Source: Lentzea kentuckyensis (GTDB lineage: Bacteria > Actinomycetota > Actinomycetes > Mycobacteriales > Pseudonocardiaceae). Taken from it: a DNA stretch of 64,000 nt. The translations under genes were made by a program, and so were the position numbers. Location of the stretch: contig NZ_MUYM01000054.1 in the NCBI RefSeq assembly GCF_002150765.1, forward strand, positions 1-64,000, written 5' to 3'. Below, one piece after another: positions 1-8,617 of the stretch (position 1 is its first letter; the number at the start of each line of letters is the position of its first letter). Below the pieces are notes generated by a model. That model saw only the letters and a program-made list of their open reading frames with translations. It ran no database searches and was not told the origin of the DNA.

Positions 1-294
1 GGTCTGGTTCGTGATGGCCGGGGGTGGGGTCGTTTTTTTCGGGGCTTGCTGGGTGCTCGGGTACTCGCTGCTGGGGGCGCTCGACGGGGCGCTGATGGTG
101 GGGGTGGTGCTCCCGGTTGAGCTTGGTGGGGTGCTGGAGGTGGATCTGATCCAGCTGGACTCGGGTGTTCTGCTCAGCGGATCGTCGTCGGCCACGCCGT
201 GGATCGCCATTCCCACCAGCACTCCGAGCAACGCGGACCCGAGCACGGCGGAACCACCCGCGGCCCACAGTGCGCGCACAGCAGATCTCCTCAC
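1..294 (-). CDS. Membrane-anchored Ser/Thr/Pro-rich protein (C-terminus off window)
   Basis: This frame is open from a GTG at 292-294 to the left edge without a stop, so only the N-terminal 98 residues are seen. A basic start (VRRSAVRAL) leads into one hydrophobic segment of about 22 residues (GSAVLGSALLGVLVGMAI), then a long tail rich in Ser, Thr and Pro, as in extracytoplasmic stalks. The low-complexity tail is read from a strand whose complement would give a spurious hydrophobic protein. No family is recognised. Likely a secreted or type II membrane protein; the function is unknown. The start rests on frame and composition, since the ribosome binding site is weak. Confidence 0.5.
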   Translation of the reverse strand, partial: MRRSAVRALWAAGGSAVLGSALLGVLVGMAIHGVADDDPLSRTPESSWIRSTSSTPPSSTGSTTPTISAPSSAPSSEYPSTQQAPKKTTPPPAITNQT

Positions 295-411
295 ATGCTC
301 ACGGTTGGAAGTCGGGCGATCACGCTCAGATTAGCGGGTAGACCAGTCGCAGCAGAACGCTCGCCTGCTTGCCTTATCGGCTTCTTGATGGCCCCGGTTG
401 AGTGATCGCTG

Positions 412-774
412 TCACTGATCTGTTATCCGGGCGAGTACCAAACTGGCCCCGGAAAGGCCTGCCACCAGCACGGTTCCGGTCAGATGCCACGTCGGAGCGT
501 CACCCGTGCAGGTGAACACCTCGGTGAAGCGTTCAGAGGAGCAGGTGACGAACGGGACCGAGGAGAGGGCGATGGAGGAGGCCGCTACGCCGCCTAGTAG
601 TGCGGAGCCGAACGTGCGCATGAGTGGGAACGCGGCGTTGGCTGTGCCTACTGCTGCGATGGCGAAGAGGAGGGGGACGGGTCTTGGGAAGAGGCCGGTC
701 AGCGCGCAGCCGACCATCAGGACCCCGAGCACGGCCTGGCCGATCCTCGCCTGTGTCGCCACGGCAGGGACCAT
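412..774 (-). CDS. Small integral membrane protein, unknown function
   Basis: This 120-residue protein has about four hydrophobic segments: IGQAVLGVLMVGCALTG, VPLLFAIAAVGTANAAF, ALLGGVAASSIALSSV and a C-terminal LTGTVLVAGLSGASLVL. Two cysteines (TCSSERF and FTCTG) lie in the loop before the last helix and could form a disulfide outside the membrane. The ATG at 774 is chosen because upstream codons read through non-hydrophobic sequence and would run into the divergent gene at 824. The 49-base gap to that gene must hold both promoters. It may be a DUF4395-like membrane protein, but I cannot assign it firmly. Confidence 0.6.
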   Translation of the reverse strand: MVPAVATQARIGQAVLGVLMVGCALTGLFPRPVPLLFAIAAVGTANAAFPLMRTFGSALLGGVAASSIALSSVPFVTCSSERFTEVFTCTGDAPTWHLTGTVLVAGLSGASLVLARITDQ

Positions 775-823
775 AACAACTCCGTAAGCTCTTTTTGGTC
801 CGGTTTGGGCCAGTATTTTCGGT

Positions 824-1348
824 ATGCCGTATCGCCGATTTCTGATTCCCATCGCAGTTGTGCTGGTCGTTGCGCTGGGGGTCGGGTTGTACCTGTTCCA
901 GCCGTGGCGGCTGCTCACGAACCGCGAAACGCACGAAGCGCTGCTGGTGCCGACGTCCACGGCTCAGTCGGAGACTTCCAGCGCGCCCGCGCCCGTTGCG
1001 GAAACGGCCAAAGAGGTTGCCGCGGGTGAGTGGCGGTCTCTTGAGCACGCCACGACCGGTAAGGCAAGCCTGATCAAGCTGCCGAACAGCGGCTACTCGG
1101 TCCAGTTCGCCTCGTTGGACACGAGCGATGGTCCTGACCTGCACGTATACCTCTCGCCGCACGCTTCCAGCTCGCCGGAGAAGACATTTGGTCAGGGATT
1201 CACCAGTCTTGGCAAGTTGAAGGGAAATCGTGGCGACCAGGTGTACGAAATTCCCGCCGGAGTGGACGTGTCCGCCATTCGGAGTGTGGTGATCTGGTGC
1301 GAGCGGTTCTCGGCGGGCTTCGCTGTAGCACCGTTGGAACAAGGCTGA
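824..1348 (+). CDS. DM13-domain membrane-anchored protein
   Basis: A 174-residue protein with an N-terminal membrane anchor (residues about 5-25, LIPIAVVLVVALGVGLYLF), a Ser/Ala/Pro linker to about residue 65, and a C-terminal DM13-like domain. The domain shows GEWRSLEHATTGKASLI, the VQFASLDTSDGPDLHVYLSP strand block and the closing VVIWCERFSAGFAVAPL with a single conserved-type Cys. DM13 domains are proposed electron-transfer or sugar-binding modules in secreted proteins. The domain faces outward if the anchor is a signal-anchor. The gene starts 49 bases from its divergent neighbour and appears monocistronic. Confidence 0.75.
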   Translation: MPYRRFLIPIAVVLVVALGVGLYLFQPWRLLTNRETHEALLVPTSTAQSETSSAPAPVAETAKEVAAGEWRSLEHATTGKASLIKLPNSGYSVQFASLDTSDGPDLHVYLSPHASSSPEKTFGQGFTSLGKLKGNRGDQVYEIPAGVDVSAIRSVVIWCERFSAGFAVAPLEQG

Positions 1349-1380
1349 AACATCGCGGCGAGTTTGCTCTCTTCACACTA

Positions 1381-1410
1381 TTGACATTCCTGGTCTAGAC
1401 CACATAGCGT
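1381..1410 (+). promoter_or_regulatory. Promoter with palindromic operator in its spacer
   Basis: TTGACA (1381-1386) and TAGCGT (1405-1410) are separated by 18 bases, a good sigma-70-type promoter. The spacer holds a perfect 12-base palindrome, TGGTCTAGACCA (1391-1402), where a bound repressor would block RNA polymerase. TGGT-Nx-ACCA is the core pattern of FadR-subfamily GntR operators. It drives the AraC-type gene at 1564. Confidence 0.6.
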
Positions 1411-1495
1411 TATCCGGACGGACACAACATCGTCCCTTGCCGATGGGCGTGCGGAAGCCCCGTTGGCGAGGGGTACGGCTCACTGGGTGGGCCTT

Positions 1496-1547
1496 CACCG
1501 GCGGTGACGCGACTCCAACTCTCCCCGGAGCCGCGTCACCGCCGGTG
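1496..1547 (+). repeat. 16-bp perfect inverted repeat in the araC-type leader
   Basis: The arms 1496-1511 and 1532-1547 are exact reverse complements (CACCGGCGGTGACGCG), with a 20-base loop. It lies between the promoter at 1381-1410 and the preferred GTG start at 1564, so the transcript leader would carry a very stable hairpin. No T-run follows. It could be an attenuator, a regulator site or a stability element. Confidence 0.6.
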
Positions 1548-1563
1548 GCGTTTACTGTGGTTC

Positions 1564-2514
1564 GTGCACACCCGGACCGTGGCGATCCATTACGTGCGTG
1601 CGGCTCTCCGCGCGTGCCCGGCGCCGTCCGACGTGCTCAGCGGTGCGGGTATTCCGGCCAGTCTGCTCGCCGACGACCGTGCGCGCGTCACGCCCGCGCA
1701 GTACACGAAGCTCATTCAGACGCTTTGGGAAGTTCTCGACGACGAGTTCATGGGGTTCGGGCCCCGGCCGTCGAAACGCGGCACGTTCGCGATGATGTGT
1801 TTGCTGGCCGTGCACTGCCCGGACCTCGAGTCGGCGCTCCGGCGCGGCCTGGCCTTTTACGCGCTCTTCGACGAACCGCTGCACCTGGCGCTCGACGACG
1901 GCCGGTTCGAGCTCGACGTGCCGGGCGATCCCGACCACTTCCTCACCGAGTCGCTTCTCGTGCTGTGGCACCGGTTCTCGTCGTGGCTCATCGGCCGCCG
2001 CATTCCGCTGCGGGAGGCTGAGTTCGCTTATCCCGAACCGGCGCACGCGGCCGAGTACCACCTGATTTTCGGGTGTCCGTTGACGTTCGACGCGCGCGCC
2101 ACCGCGATCGCGTTCGACCCGAAGTTCCTGCGCATGCCGGTCGTGCAGGACGAGGCCGCGCTGCGCCGGTTCCTGCGGCACTCGCCGGCGGAGTTGTTGT
2201 CGCGCCGGGACCACGGCGCGGACACGGCGGGGCACGTGCGGCGGTTGCTCGGGCGCGGGGTGACCGGGCTGGAGGCCGTGGCGGCTCAGCTGGGGGTGTC
2301 GGCGCCGACGTTGCGCAGGAGGCTCGCCGCGGACGGGACGTCGTTCCGCGAGGTGCGTGAGCAGCTGCTGCGCGACCAGGCGGTGGCGTCGCTGGTGCGG
2401 GGCGGGGAGTCGGTGGAGGAGTTGGCGCTGCGCCTCGGGTTCTCCGAGGCGAGCGCCTTCCACCGGGCCTTCAAGCGGTGGACCGGGTCCTCACCCGGCT
2501 CCTACCGCGCCTAG
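1564..2514 (+). CDS. AraC-family transcriptional regulator
   Basis: An AraC-family activator of the OruR/PF12625 type. An N-terminal ligand-binding domain covers residues about 10-190 (PAQYTKLIQTLWEVLDDEFMGFG, then FAMMCLLAVHCPDLESALRR). A C-terminal double helix-turn-helix holds EAVAAQLGVSAPTLRRRLAADGTSF and the signature ELALRLGFSEASAFHRAFKRWTG. The GTG at 1564 is preferred to the in-frame GTG at 1504, because 1504 lies in the inverted repeat. The stop overlaps the convergent fadB-like stop by four bases (CTAG). Relatives often sit beside beta-oxidation genes and control them; the neighbours here suggest control of fatty-acid catabolism, which is inference. Confidence 0.85.
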   Translation: MHTRTVAIHYVRAALRACPAPSDVLSGAGIPASLLADDRARVTPAQYTKLIQTLWEVLDDEFMGFGPRPSKRGTFAMMCLLAVHCPDLESALRRGLAFYALFDEPLHLALDDGRFELDVPGDPDHFLTESLLVLWHRFSSWLIGRRIPLREAEFAYPEPAHAAEYHLIFGCPLTFDARATAIAFDPKFLRMPVVQDEAALRRFLRHSPAELLSRRDHGADTAGHVRRLLGRGVTGLEAVAAQLGVSAPTLRRRLAADGTSFREVREQLLRDQAVASLVRGGESVEELALRLGFSEASAFHRAFKRWTGSSPGSYRA

Positions 2515-4541
2515 AACTCGTCCCGCTCCCGCAGCGAGGCCGGCGGGCGGAACCGCTCCCCGTACGTGTCGGCGAGGTAGTCCGCGCGTTCGACGAACGC
2601 CTGCACGCCGTAGGAGTTGATGAACTGCAACGTGCCACCGCTCCACGGCGCGAAGCCGAACCCGAAGATCGAGCCGATGTTCGCGTCCGCCACCGACGTC
2701 AGCACGCCCTCGTCCAGGCACCGCACTGTTTCCAGCGCCTGCACGAACAGCAGCCGGTCCCGCACGTCCTGCTCGGACACGCCGGCGTCGGCCTTCGCGT
2801 ACCGGGTCGTGAGCTCGGGCCACAGGAACTTCTTCGACCCGTCCGAGGGGTACTCGTAGAAGCCCGCGCCGGTGGACTTCCCGGCGCGCCCCAGGCCGAC
2901 CATCTCGCGGATCAGGTCGTAGGCCGCGCTGTCCGCCACCAGCGACGGGTCGTCGGCGAGCGTCTGGTCGTGGATCTTCAGCTGCAGCGACAGCGTCACC
3001 TCGTCGGACACGGCCAGCGGTCCGACGGCCATGCCGGACTTCTTGGCCACGTTCTCGATCAGCGCCGGCGCGACGCCCTCGGCCAGCATCGAGATCGCCT
3101 CGATCACGTACGTGCCGAACGTCCGCGAGGTGTAGAAGCCGCGCGAGTCGTTGACGACGATCGGCGTCTTCCCGATCTGCCGCACGTAGTCGAGTGCCCG
3201 CTGCAACGTCTCCTCGGACGTCTTCTCGCCGCGGATGATCTCCACCAGCCGCATCTTCGGCACTGGCGAGAAGAAGTGCAGCCCGATGAACCGCTCGGCG
3301 TCCGGAACCGCCGTGGCGAGCCCGGTGATCGGCAGCGTCGAGGTGTTGGACGCGATCACCGCGTCCGGCAGCGCCTGGGCCTCCGCGGCTCCCAGCACCT
3401 TGTTCTTCAGCTCGCGGTTCTCGAACACCGCCTCGATGATCAGGTCGCAGCCCGCGAGGTCGGCGTCGGAGTCGGTGGGGTGCACGCCTTCCAGGCCCCC
3501 AGCGCCCTTCTGGGCCGCTTCGAGCGTCACGTCCTTCAGGACGACCTCGATGCCGGCCTTCGCCGACACCTCGGCGATTCCAGCGCCCATCATGCCCGCG
3601 CCCAGCACGCCGAGCTTCGCCACCCGCTTGCCTGCCGACGACGCGCGGCCGTTGACCTCGTTGAGGTTGAACCAGAACGCGGTGATCATGTTCTTGGAAA
3701 CCTGACCGGAGGCCAGTTCCACGAAGTAGCGGCCCTCGATCTTCAGCGCCGTGTCGAAGTCGACGTAGGCACCCTCGACCGCGGTCGCCATGATCTTCTC
3801 CGGTGCCGGGTACGCGCCGTGCGACTTCTTGCGCAACACCGCGGGAGCCGCGCCCAGCAGGCCGTAACTGTTGGGGTCACCGAACTTCAGGTCCGGCACA
3901 CCCGCGCCCTGCACGTCCCACGGCTGCACGGGCGCCGGGTTCGCGAGGATCCACGCACGGGCCTCGGAGATCAGCTCCTCGCGCGTCTCCACGACCTGGT
4001 GCACGATTCCGGCCTGCAGCGCGCGTTCCGGCCGCAGCTGCTTGCCCTCCATGAGCAACGGCAACGCCTTCTGCACGCCGAGCAGCCGCACCATGCGCGT
4101 CACGCCACCGCCGCCGGGCAGCAGGCCCAGCGTGGCCTCGGGCAGGCCGACACGGATGCTGTTGTCGTTCAGCACGATCCGGCGGTGCGAGGCCAGCGCG
4201 ATCTCGAACCCGCCACCGAGCGCGGACCCGTTGATCGCCGCCACGACGGGCTTGCCGAGCTTCTCCAGGCGCCGCAGCTGGGACTTGAGCTCCTCGACGC
4301 CGTCCAGCGCCTGGGCCGCGTTCTCCGGGGTGATCGCGATCAGCACGTTCAGGTCGCCGCCCGCGAAGAACGTCTTCTTGGCGGACGTGATGATCACTCC
4401 GGTGATCTCGTCGCCTTCGAGGCGAGAGACCGCGTCGCCCATCAGGTCGCGGTACTCGTTGTTCATCACGTTGGCGGAGCCGGACATGTCCATCGTCAGC
4501 GTGACGATGCCGTCGGAGTCCTTGTCGTAGTGGAACGGCAT
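2511..4541 (-). CDS. fadB: 3-hydroxyacyl-CoA dehydrogenase / enoyl-CoA hydratase (FadB/FadJ-like)
   Basis: A 676-residue bifunctional beta-oxidation enzyme that hydrates trans-2-enoyl-CoA and oxidises the L-3-hydroxyacyl-CoA with NAD+. The N-terminal crotonase domain (about 1-190) shows GGDLNVL and the oxyanion-hole region AINGSALGGGFEIALASH, with LPEATLGLLPGGGG. The Rossmann domain begins near residue 310 with the dinucleotide motif LGVLGAGMMGAGIA. It continues with IIEAVFEN and SNTSTLPIT, then the HAD C-terminal domain containing GLHFFSPVP and NDSRGFYTSR. Three bases separate it from the thiolase upstream, so the two form one operon encoding a trifunctional-type pair. It is convergent with the AraC-type gene. 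Confidence 0.93.
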   Translation of the reverse strand: MPFHYDKDSDGIVTLTMDMSGSANVMNNEYRDLMGDAVSRLEGDEITGVIITSAKKTFFAGGDLNVLIAITPENAAQALDGVEELKSQLRRLEKLGKPVVAAINGSALGGGFEIALASHRRIVLNDNSIRVGLPEATLGLLPGGGGVTRMVRLLGVQKALPLLMEGKQLRPERALQAGIVHQVVETREELISEARAWILANPAPVQPWDVQGAGVPDLKFGDPNSYGLLGAAPAVLRKKSHGAYPAPEKIMATAVEGAYVDFDTALKIEGRYFVELASGQVSKNMITAFWFNLNEVNGRASSAGKRVAKLGVLGAGMMGAGIAEVSAKAGIEVVLKDVTLEAAQKGAGGLEGVHPTDSDADLAGCDLIIEAVFENRELKNKVLGAAEAQALPDAVIASNTSTLPITGLATAVPDAERFIGLHFFSPVPKMRLVEIIRGEKTSEETLQRALDYVRQIGKTPIVVNDSRGFYTSRTFGTYVIEAISMLAEGVAPALIENVAKKSGMAVGPLAVSDEVTLSLQLKIHDQTLADDPSLVADSAAYDLIREMVGLGRAGKSTGAGFYEYPSDGSKKFLWPELTTRYAKADAGVSEQDVRDRLLFVQALETVRCLDEGVLTSVADANIGSIFGFGFAPWSGGTLQFINSYGVQAFVERADYLADTYGERFRPPASLRERDEF

Positions 4542-4544
4542 GCC

Positions 4545-5747
4545 TCAGACCCTCTCGATGATCGTCGCGATACCCATGCCGCCGCCCACGCACAACGTGG
4601 CCAGCCCGCGGCGCAGGTCCCGGCGCTCCAGCTCGTCCAGCAGCGTGCCGAGGATCATGCAGCCGGTCGCGCCCAGCGGGTGGCCGAGTGCGATCGCGCC
4701 GCCGTTGACGTTGACCTTGTCCTCGGGGATGTCCATGTCCCGCAGGAACTTCAGCACGACCGACGAGAAGGCCTCGTTGACCTCGAACAGGTCGATGTCC
4801 TCGACCGAGAGCCCCGCCTTGTCGAGCGCCTTGCGCGCGGACGGCGCCGGCCCGGTGAGCATGATCGTCGGTTCGGTGCCGACCACCGCGACGGACACGA
4901 TCCGCGCCCGCGCGGTCAGCCCGAGGGCACGACCGGCGGCTTCGGAGCCGATCAGCATCGCCGCGGCGCCGTCGACGATCTGCGACGAGTTGCCGGGCGT
5001 GTGCACGTGGTTGATGCGCTCGACGGTGGGGTAGCGGTCGATCGCCACCGTGTCGTAACCCAGGTCGCCGTGGAACTGGAAGCTCGGCTTCAACCGGCCC
5101 AGCGACTCCACAGTGGACTCGGGACGGATCGTCTCGTCCTCCTTGAGCACCACCGTGCCGTTCTGGTCGATCACCGGCACCACGGAACGCTCGAACCGGC
5201 CGTCCTTCTGCGCCTCGAACGCACGGGCGTGCGACCGGGCGGCCCACGCGTCGACGTCGGTGCGCGAGAAGCCTTCGAGCGTCGCGATCAGGTCGGCCGA
5301 AACACCCTGCGGCACGAACGACAGGTCGAAGTTCGTCGCGGGGTCGATCGCCCACGCGCCACCGTCGGAGCCCATCGGCACGCGCGACATCGACTCGACG
5401 CCACCCGCGACCACCAGGTCCTCGAACCCGGACGCGACCTTGGCCGCGGCGAGGTTCACCGACTCCAGGCCGGACGCGCAGAACCGGTTGAGCTGCACAC
5501 CGGCCGGCCGCTGGTCCCAGCCCGCGGCCAGGACGGCGGTGCGGGCGATGTCGCCGCCCTGCTCGCCGAGCGGTGACACGACGCCGAACACGACGTCGTC
5601 CACCGCGGAGGTGTCGAGGGAGTTGCGTTCGGACAGCGCGCGCAGCACCCCGGCGGCGAGAGCGACGGGCTTGACGCTGTGCAGCGACCCGCGCTTCCCC
5701 TTGCCGCGCGGCGTGCGCACCGCGTCGAAGATCAAGGCTTCGCTCAT
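4545..5747 (-). CDS. fadA: Acetyl-CoA C-acyltransferase (thiolase)
   Basis: A 400-residue thiolase that cleaves 3-ketoacyl-CoA with CoA in the last step of beta-oxidation. Visible are RTPRGKGKRGSL at the N-terminus, the nucleophilic Cys in NRFCASGLESVN (near residue 90), the NEAFS motif, the GGAIALGHPLGATG loop and the C-terminal CVGGGMG with the second Cys. The ATG at 5747 is chosen over a GTG nine bases upstream. On the minus strand TAGCGT lies seven bases before this ATG, so the mRNA may be leaderless. The fadB-like gene follows within three bases. Confidence 0.93.
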   Translation of the reverse strand: MSEALIFDAVRTPRGKGKRGSLHSVKPVALAAGVLRALSERNSLDTSAVDDVVFGVVSPLGEQGGDIARTAVLAAGWDQRPAGVQLNRFCASGLESVNLAAAKVASGFEDLVVAGGVESMSRVPMGSDGGAWAIDPATNFDLSFVPQGVSADLIATLEGFSRTDVDAWAARSHARAFEAQKDGRFERSVVPVIDQNGTVVLKEDETIRPESTVESLGRLKPSFQFHGDLGYDTVAIDRYPTVERINHVHTPGNSSQIVDGAAAMLIGSEAAGRALGLTARARIVSVAVVGTEPTIMLTGPAPSARKALDKAGLSVEDIDLFEVNEAFSSVVLKFLRDMDIPEDKVNVNGGAIALGHPLGATGCMILGTLLDELERRDLRRGLATLCVGGGMGIATIIERV

Positions 5748-5803
5748 GGCACCCACGCTAAGCCTGCTCGATTGAGCTGGCCATGACCGTGAAGGGTGAC
5801 CGA

Positions 5804-6238
5804 TTAGCTCACCTTCAGCTCCATGTGCTCCGGTTCGAAGGCGTCCACGAAGCCGAGTCGCTCATAAAGCCGCCTGGCCGGCAGGTTGTGGTCGTACACG
5901 CGCAGCCGGACGAGCTTCCAGCCCGCCTCCGCCGCCCACGTCAGCACCTCGCGGACCAGCGCCTCCCCGACCCCGCGGCCGCGGTGCGACGAGCTCACCC
6001 ACATCGAGTAGAGGTACAGACCCTGCGGTTCCGGCGCACCCGCGACGAGCCCGACCGGCCCGTCGTCGAAAGCGACCACCTTCACGCCCTCGACCAGCCT
6101 CTCCCGCCAGTCCGACTCGCTGTACTCCTCCTCACGGGCGAGCGTCGACCCGAACTCCTCGGGGTCGCTGGCCAGCGCTTCCAACCGGATGTCGCGCCAC
6201 AGCCGCCACTCGTCCGGCGTGACCTGCTGGATCTGCAT
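5804..6238 (-). CDS. GNAT-family N-acetyltransferase
   Basis: A 144-residue single-domain GNAT acetyltransferase that would transfer acetyl from acetyl-CoA to an amine. The acetyl-CoA pyrophosphate loop HRGRGVGEAL lies at about residues 85-94, preceded by the YLYSMWVSSS beta-strand. The C-terminal VYDHNLPARRLYERLGF is the usual GNAT motif B. The ATG at 6238 was chosen because upstream in-frame sequence lacks GNAT character and would invade the divergent gene. The substrate cannot be read from the sequence. About 105 bases separate it from the divergent acyl-CoA dehydrogenase. Confidence 0.85.
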   Translation of the reverse strand: MQIQQVTPDEWRLWRDIRLEALASDPEEFGSTLAREEEYSESDWRERLVEGVKVVAFDDGPVGLVAGAPEPQGLYLYSMWVSSSHRGRGVGEALVREVLTWAAEAGWKLVRLRVYDHNLPARRLYERLGFVDAFEPEHMELKVS

Positions 6239-6344
6239 GTGGAGCAGTGTGTCCGACGGGGTGGGAATTTCGCTCAGTTTTTCGGGTGACGGCCTGGCGC
6301 GCCGGTCATGGCGTGGATCAACGTCCGGTGGTTTCGTGGACGGC

Positions 6345-7481
6345 ATGGCAGAGCGTCGATCGCGGTGGATGGACAGCGACCTGGACCAGTTGCGCCAGCT
6401 CGCCCGCACGTTCATGGAGAAGGAGGTCGCGCCGCACCAGGAACGCTTCGCCGAGCAGAAGCAGGTCGACCGCGACCTGTGGCGGCGTGCGGGTGAGGTC
6501 GGGCTGCTGTGCCTGAGCATCCCCGAGGAGTACGGCGGTGGCGGCGGCACGTTCGCACACGAGGCCGTGTTGTTGGAGGAGCAGGCACGCGCGGGCGACA
6601 GCGCGTGGGGCAACAGCGTGCACAGCGGCATCGTCGCCCACTACCTCAACTCCTACGGCTCCGAGGACCAGAAGCAGCGCTGGCTGCCCAAGCTCGCGTC
6701 CGGCGAGTACGTCGGCGCGATCGCGATGACCGAACCCGGCGCGGGCTCCGACCTCCAGGGCATCCGCACGAGGGCCGTCAGGGACGGCGACGAGTACGTC
6801 ATCAACGGCTCGAAGACGTTCATCACGAACGGCCTGCACGCCGACCTGGTGATCGTGGTCGCCAAGACCGACCCCGCCCAGGGCGCGCAGGGCATCTCGC
6901 TGATCGTCGTGGAGAACGACATCCGGCGCGGCCGCGTGCTCGACAAGGTCGGCATGAAGGGCCAGGACACCGCCGAGCTGTTCTTCGACGACGTCCGCGT
7001 GCCCGCCGCGAACCTGCTGGGCGACCAGGAGGGCCTCGGGTTCATCCAGCTGATGCAGCAGCTGCCGCAGGAACGGCTGATCATCGGTGTCTGCTGCATC
7101 GCGGGCATCGAGGCGGCCGTCGACGTGACGCTGAAGTACGTCAAGGAGCGCACGGCGTTCGGCAAGGAGCTGATGAAGTTCCAGAACACCAGGTTCAAGC
7201 TCGCCGAGTGCGCCACCGAAGCGGCCGTGACCAGGGCGTTCATCGACGAGTGCATCGAGAAGCACCTGCGCGGCGAGCTCGACGTGCCGACCGCGGCGAT
7301 GGCGAAGTGGTGGGCCAGCGACCGGCTGGGCAAGGTCGTCGACGAGTGCGTGCAGCTCTTCGGCGGCTACGGCTACATGAACGAGTACCCGATCGCACGG
7401 GCCTGGTCCGACGCCCGCGTGCAGCGGATCTTCGGCGGGACGAACGAGATCATGAAGGAAATCATCGCGAGGTCCCTGTGA
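6345..7481 (+). CDS. Acyl-CoA dehydrogenase
   Basis: A 378-residue FAD-dependent acyl-CoA dehydrogenase, the first oxidation of beta-oxidation. It has the family signatures AIAMTEPGAGSDLQGI and GLIVV-type strands, the central FFDDVRVPAANLLG, QFGGYGYMNEYPIARAWSD-like C-terminal helix text and RIFGGTNEIMKEII at the end. The Glu of the YEGT motif that is catalytic in medium-chain enzymes is Gly here (FGGT), so the base should come from another helix, as in isovaleryl- or long-chain-type enzymes. The ATG at 6345 fits the family N-terminus. Its stop overlaps the start of the CoA transferase (GTGA), so they are translationally coupled. Confidence 0.9.
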   Translation: MAERRSRWMDSDLDQLRQLARTFMEKEVAPHQERFAEQKQVDRDLWRRAGEVGLLCLSIPEEYGGGGGTFAHEAVLLEEQARAGDSAWGNSVHSGIVAHYLNSYGSEDQKQRWLPKLASGEYVGAIAMTEPGAGSDLQGIRTRAVRDGDEYVINGSKTFITNGLHADLVIVVAKTDPAQGAQGISLIVVENDIRRGRVLDKVGMKGQDTAELFFDDVRVPAANLLGDQEGLGFIQLMQQLPQERLIIGVCCIAGIEAAVDVTLKYVKERTAFGKELMKFQNTRFKLAECATEAAVTRAFIDECIEKHLRGELDVPTAAMAKWWASDRLGKVVDECVQLFGGYGYMNEYPIARAWSDARVQRIFGGTNEIMKEIIARSL

Positions 7482-8617
7482 CTGCCACCTCGAAGAAAGG
7501 GCCGCTGGCAGGACTTCGCGTCGTCGAGCTCGCGGGCCTCGCGCCCGCGCCGTTCGGCTGCATGGTGCTCGCCGACCTCGGCGCGGACGTGATCCAGGTG
7601 CACAAGCCGGGCAGTCACCCGACGGTTCCCGGCGACTTCCTGACCCGCAGCCGGCGTTCGGTCGCGATCGACACCCGCAAATCCGAGGGCGCCGAGCTGG
7701 TGTTGCGGCTGGTCGAGCGGTCGGACGTGCTGGTGGAGGGCTTCCGGCCGGGCGTGACCGAGCGGCTGGGCATCGGTCCGGCGCAGTGCCTGGCTCGCAA
7801 CCCGCGCCTTATATATGGACGCATGACCGGCTGGGGCCAGGACGGGCCGCTCGCCGACCGGGCCGGCCACGACATCAACTACATCGCCGTGGCGGGCGCC
7901 TTGGAACCTCTAGGACGGGCCGGTGGACCCCCGAGCTTCCCGATCAACCTGCTCGGCGACTTCGGCGGGGGAGGGCTGCTGCTGGCCGTCGGCGTGCTCG
8001 CCGCGCTGTACGAAAGGGAACGCTCCGGGCGTGGCCAGGTCGTCGACGCGGCGATGGTCGACGGGGCGGCGTTGCTGACGACGTTCCTGCACGGCATGCG
8101 CAACGCGGGCATGTGGCAGGGCGGGCGCGGCGAGAACATGCTCGACGGCGGCGTGCCGTTCTACGACGTGTACGAGGCCGCGGACGGGCGGTTCGTGGCC
8201 GTGGGCGCGTTGGAGGAGAGGTTCTACGCCGACCTGGTGGGCGTGCTGGGGCTGGCGGACGCGCCGTCCCGCGACGATCCGGCGAACTGGCCTGAGCTGC
8301 GCGAACGCATCGCGGCGGCGGTGAAGACCCGGACCAGGGACGAGTGGGCCGACCTCGCGAAGGACACGGACGCCTGCCTGGCACCGGTCCTGTCCCCGGC
8401 CGAGGCGGCACGGCATCCGTACAACGCGGCGCGTGCTTCGTTCGTGGACGTCTCCGGGGCGTTGCACCCGGCGCCGGCTCCCCGCTTCGACCGGACACCG
8501 ACGGCGGTTCCGACGCCCCCGGTATCGACCGGGACGAACACCGGGGAAGTGCTTGCCGACATGGGTGTGGCGGAGGCCCAAATTATGGAACTGCGGCGGT
8601 CAGGAGTAATTGGATGA
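7478..8617 (+). CDS. CaiB/BaiF family CoA transferase (alpha-methylacyl-CoA racemase-like)
   Basis: A 379-residue class III CoA-transferase fold protein. It starts with LAGLRVVELAGLAPAPFGCMVLADLGADVIQV-type text, shows the CoA-binding RSRRSVAIDTRKSEG segment, VEGFRPGVTERLGIGP, and the GHDINYIAVAG motif carrying the catalytic-type Asp. The sequence resembles alpha-methylacyl-CoA racemases, which epimerise 2-methyl-branched acyl-CoAs before beta-oxidation. The GTG at 7478 overlaps the acyl-CoA dehydrogenase stop. Together the two genes suggest catabolism of branched acyl-CoAs. Transferase versus racemase activity cannot be settled from the sequence. Confidence 0.88.
   Translation: MTATSKKGPLAGLRVVELAGLAPAPFGCMVLADLGADVIQVHKPGSHPTVPGDFLTRSRRSVAIDTRKSEGAELVLRLVERSDVLVEGFRPGVTERLGIGPAQCLARNPRLIYGRMTGWGQDGPLADRAGHDINYIAVAGALEPLGRAGGPPSFPINLLGDFGGGGLLLAVGVLAALYERERSGRGQVVDAAMVDGAALLTTFLHGMRNAGMWQGGRGENMLDGGVPFYDVYEAADGRFVAVGALEERFYADLVGVLGLADAPSRDDPANWPELRERIAAAVKTRTRDEWADLAKDTDACLAPVLSPAEAARHPYNAARASFVDVSGALHPAPAPRFDRTPTAVPTPPVSTGTNTGEVLADMGVAEAQIMELRRSGVIG

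Noticed and set aside
2478..5576. A 1032-residue open frame on the plus strand
   Set aside because: It is the antisense shadow of the fadB-like and thiolase genes. It is rich in Arg, His and Gln and has no family signature, while the minus-strand frames contain full catalytic motifs.
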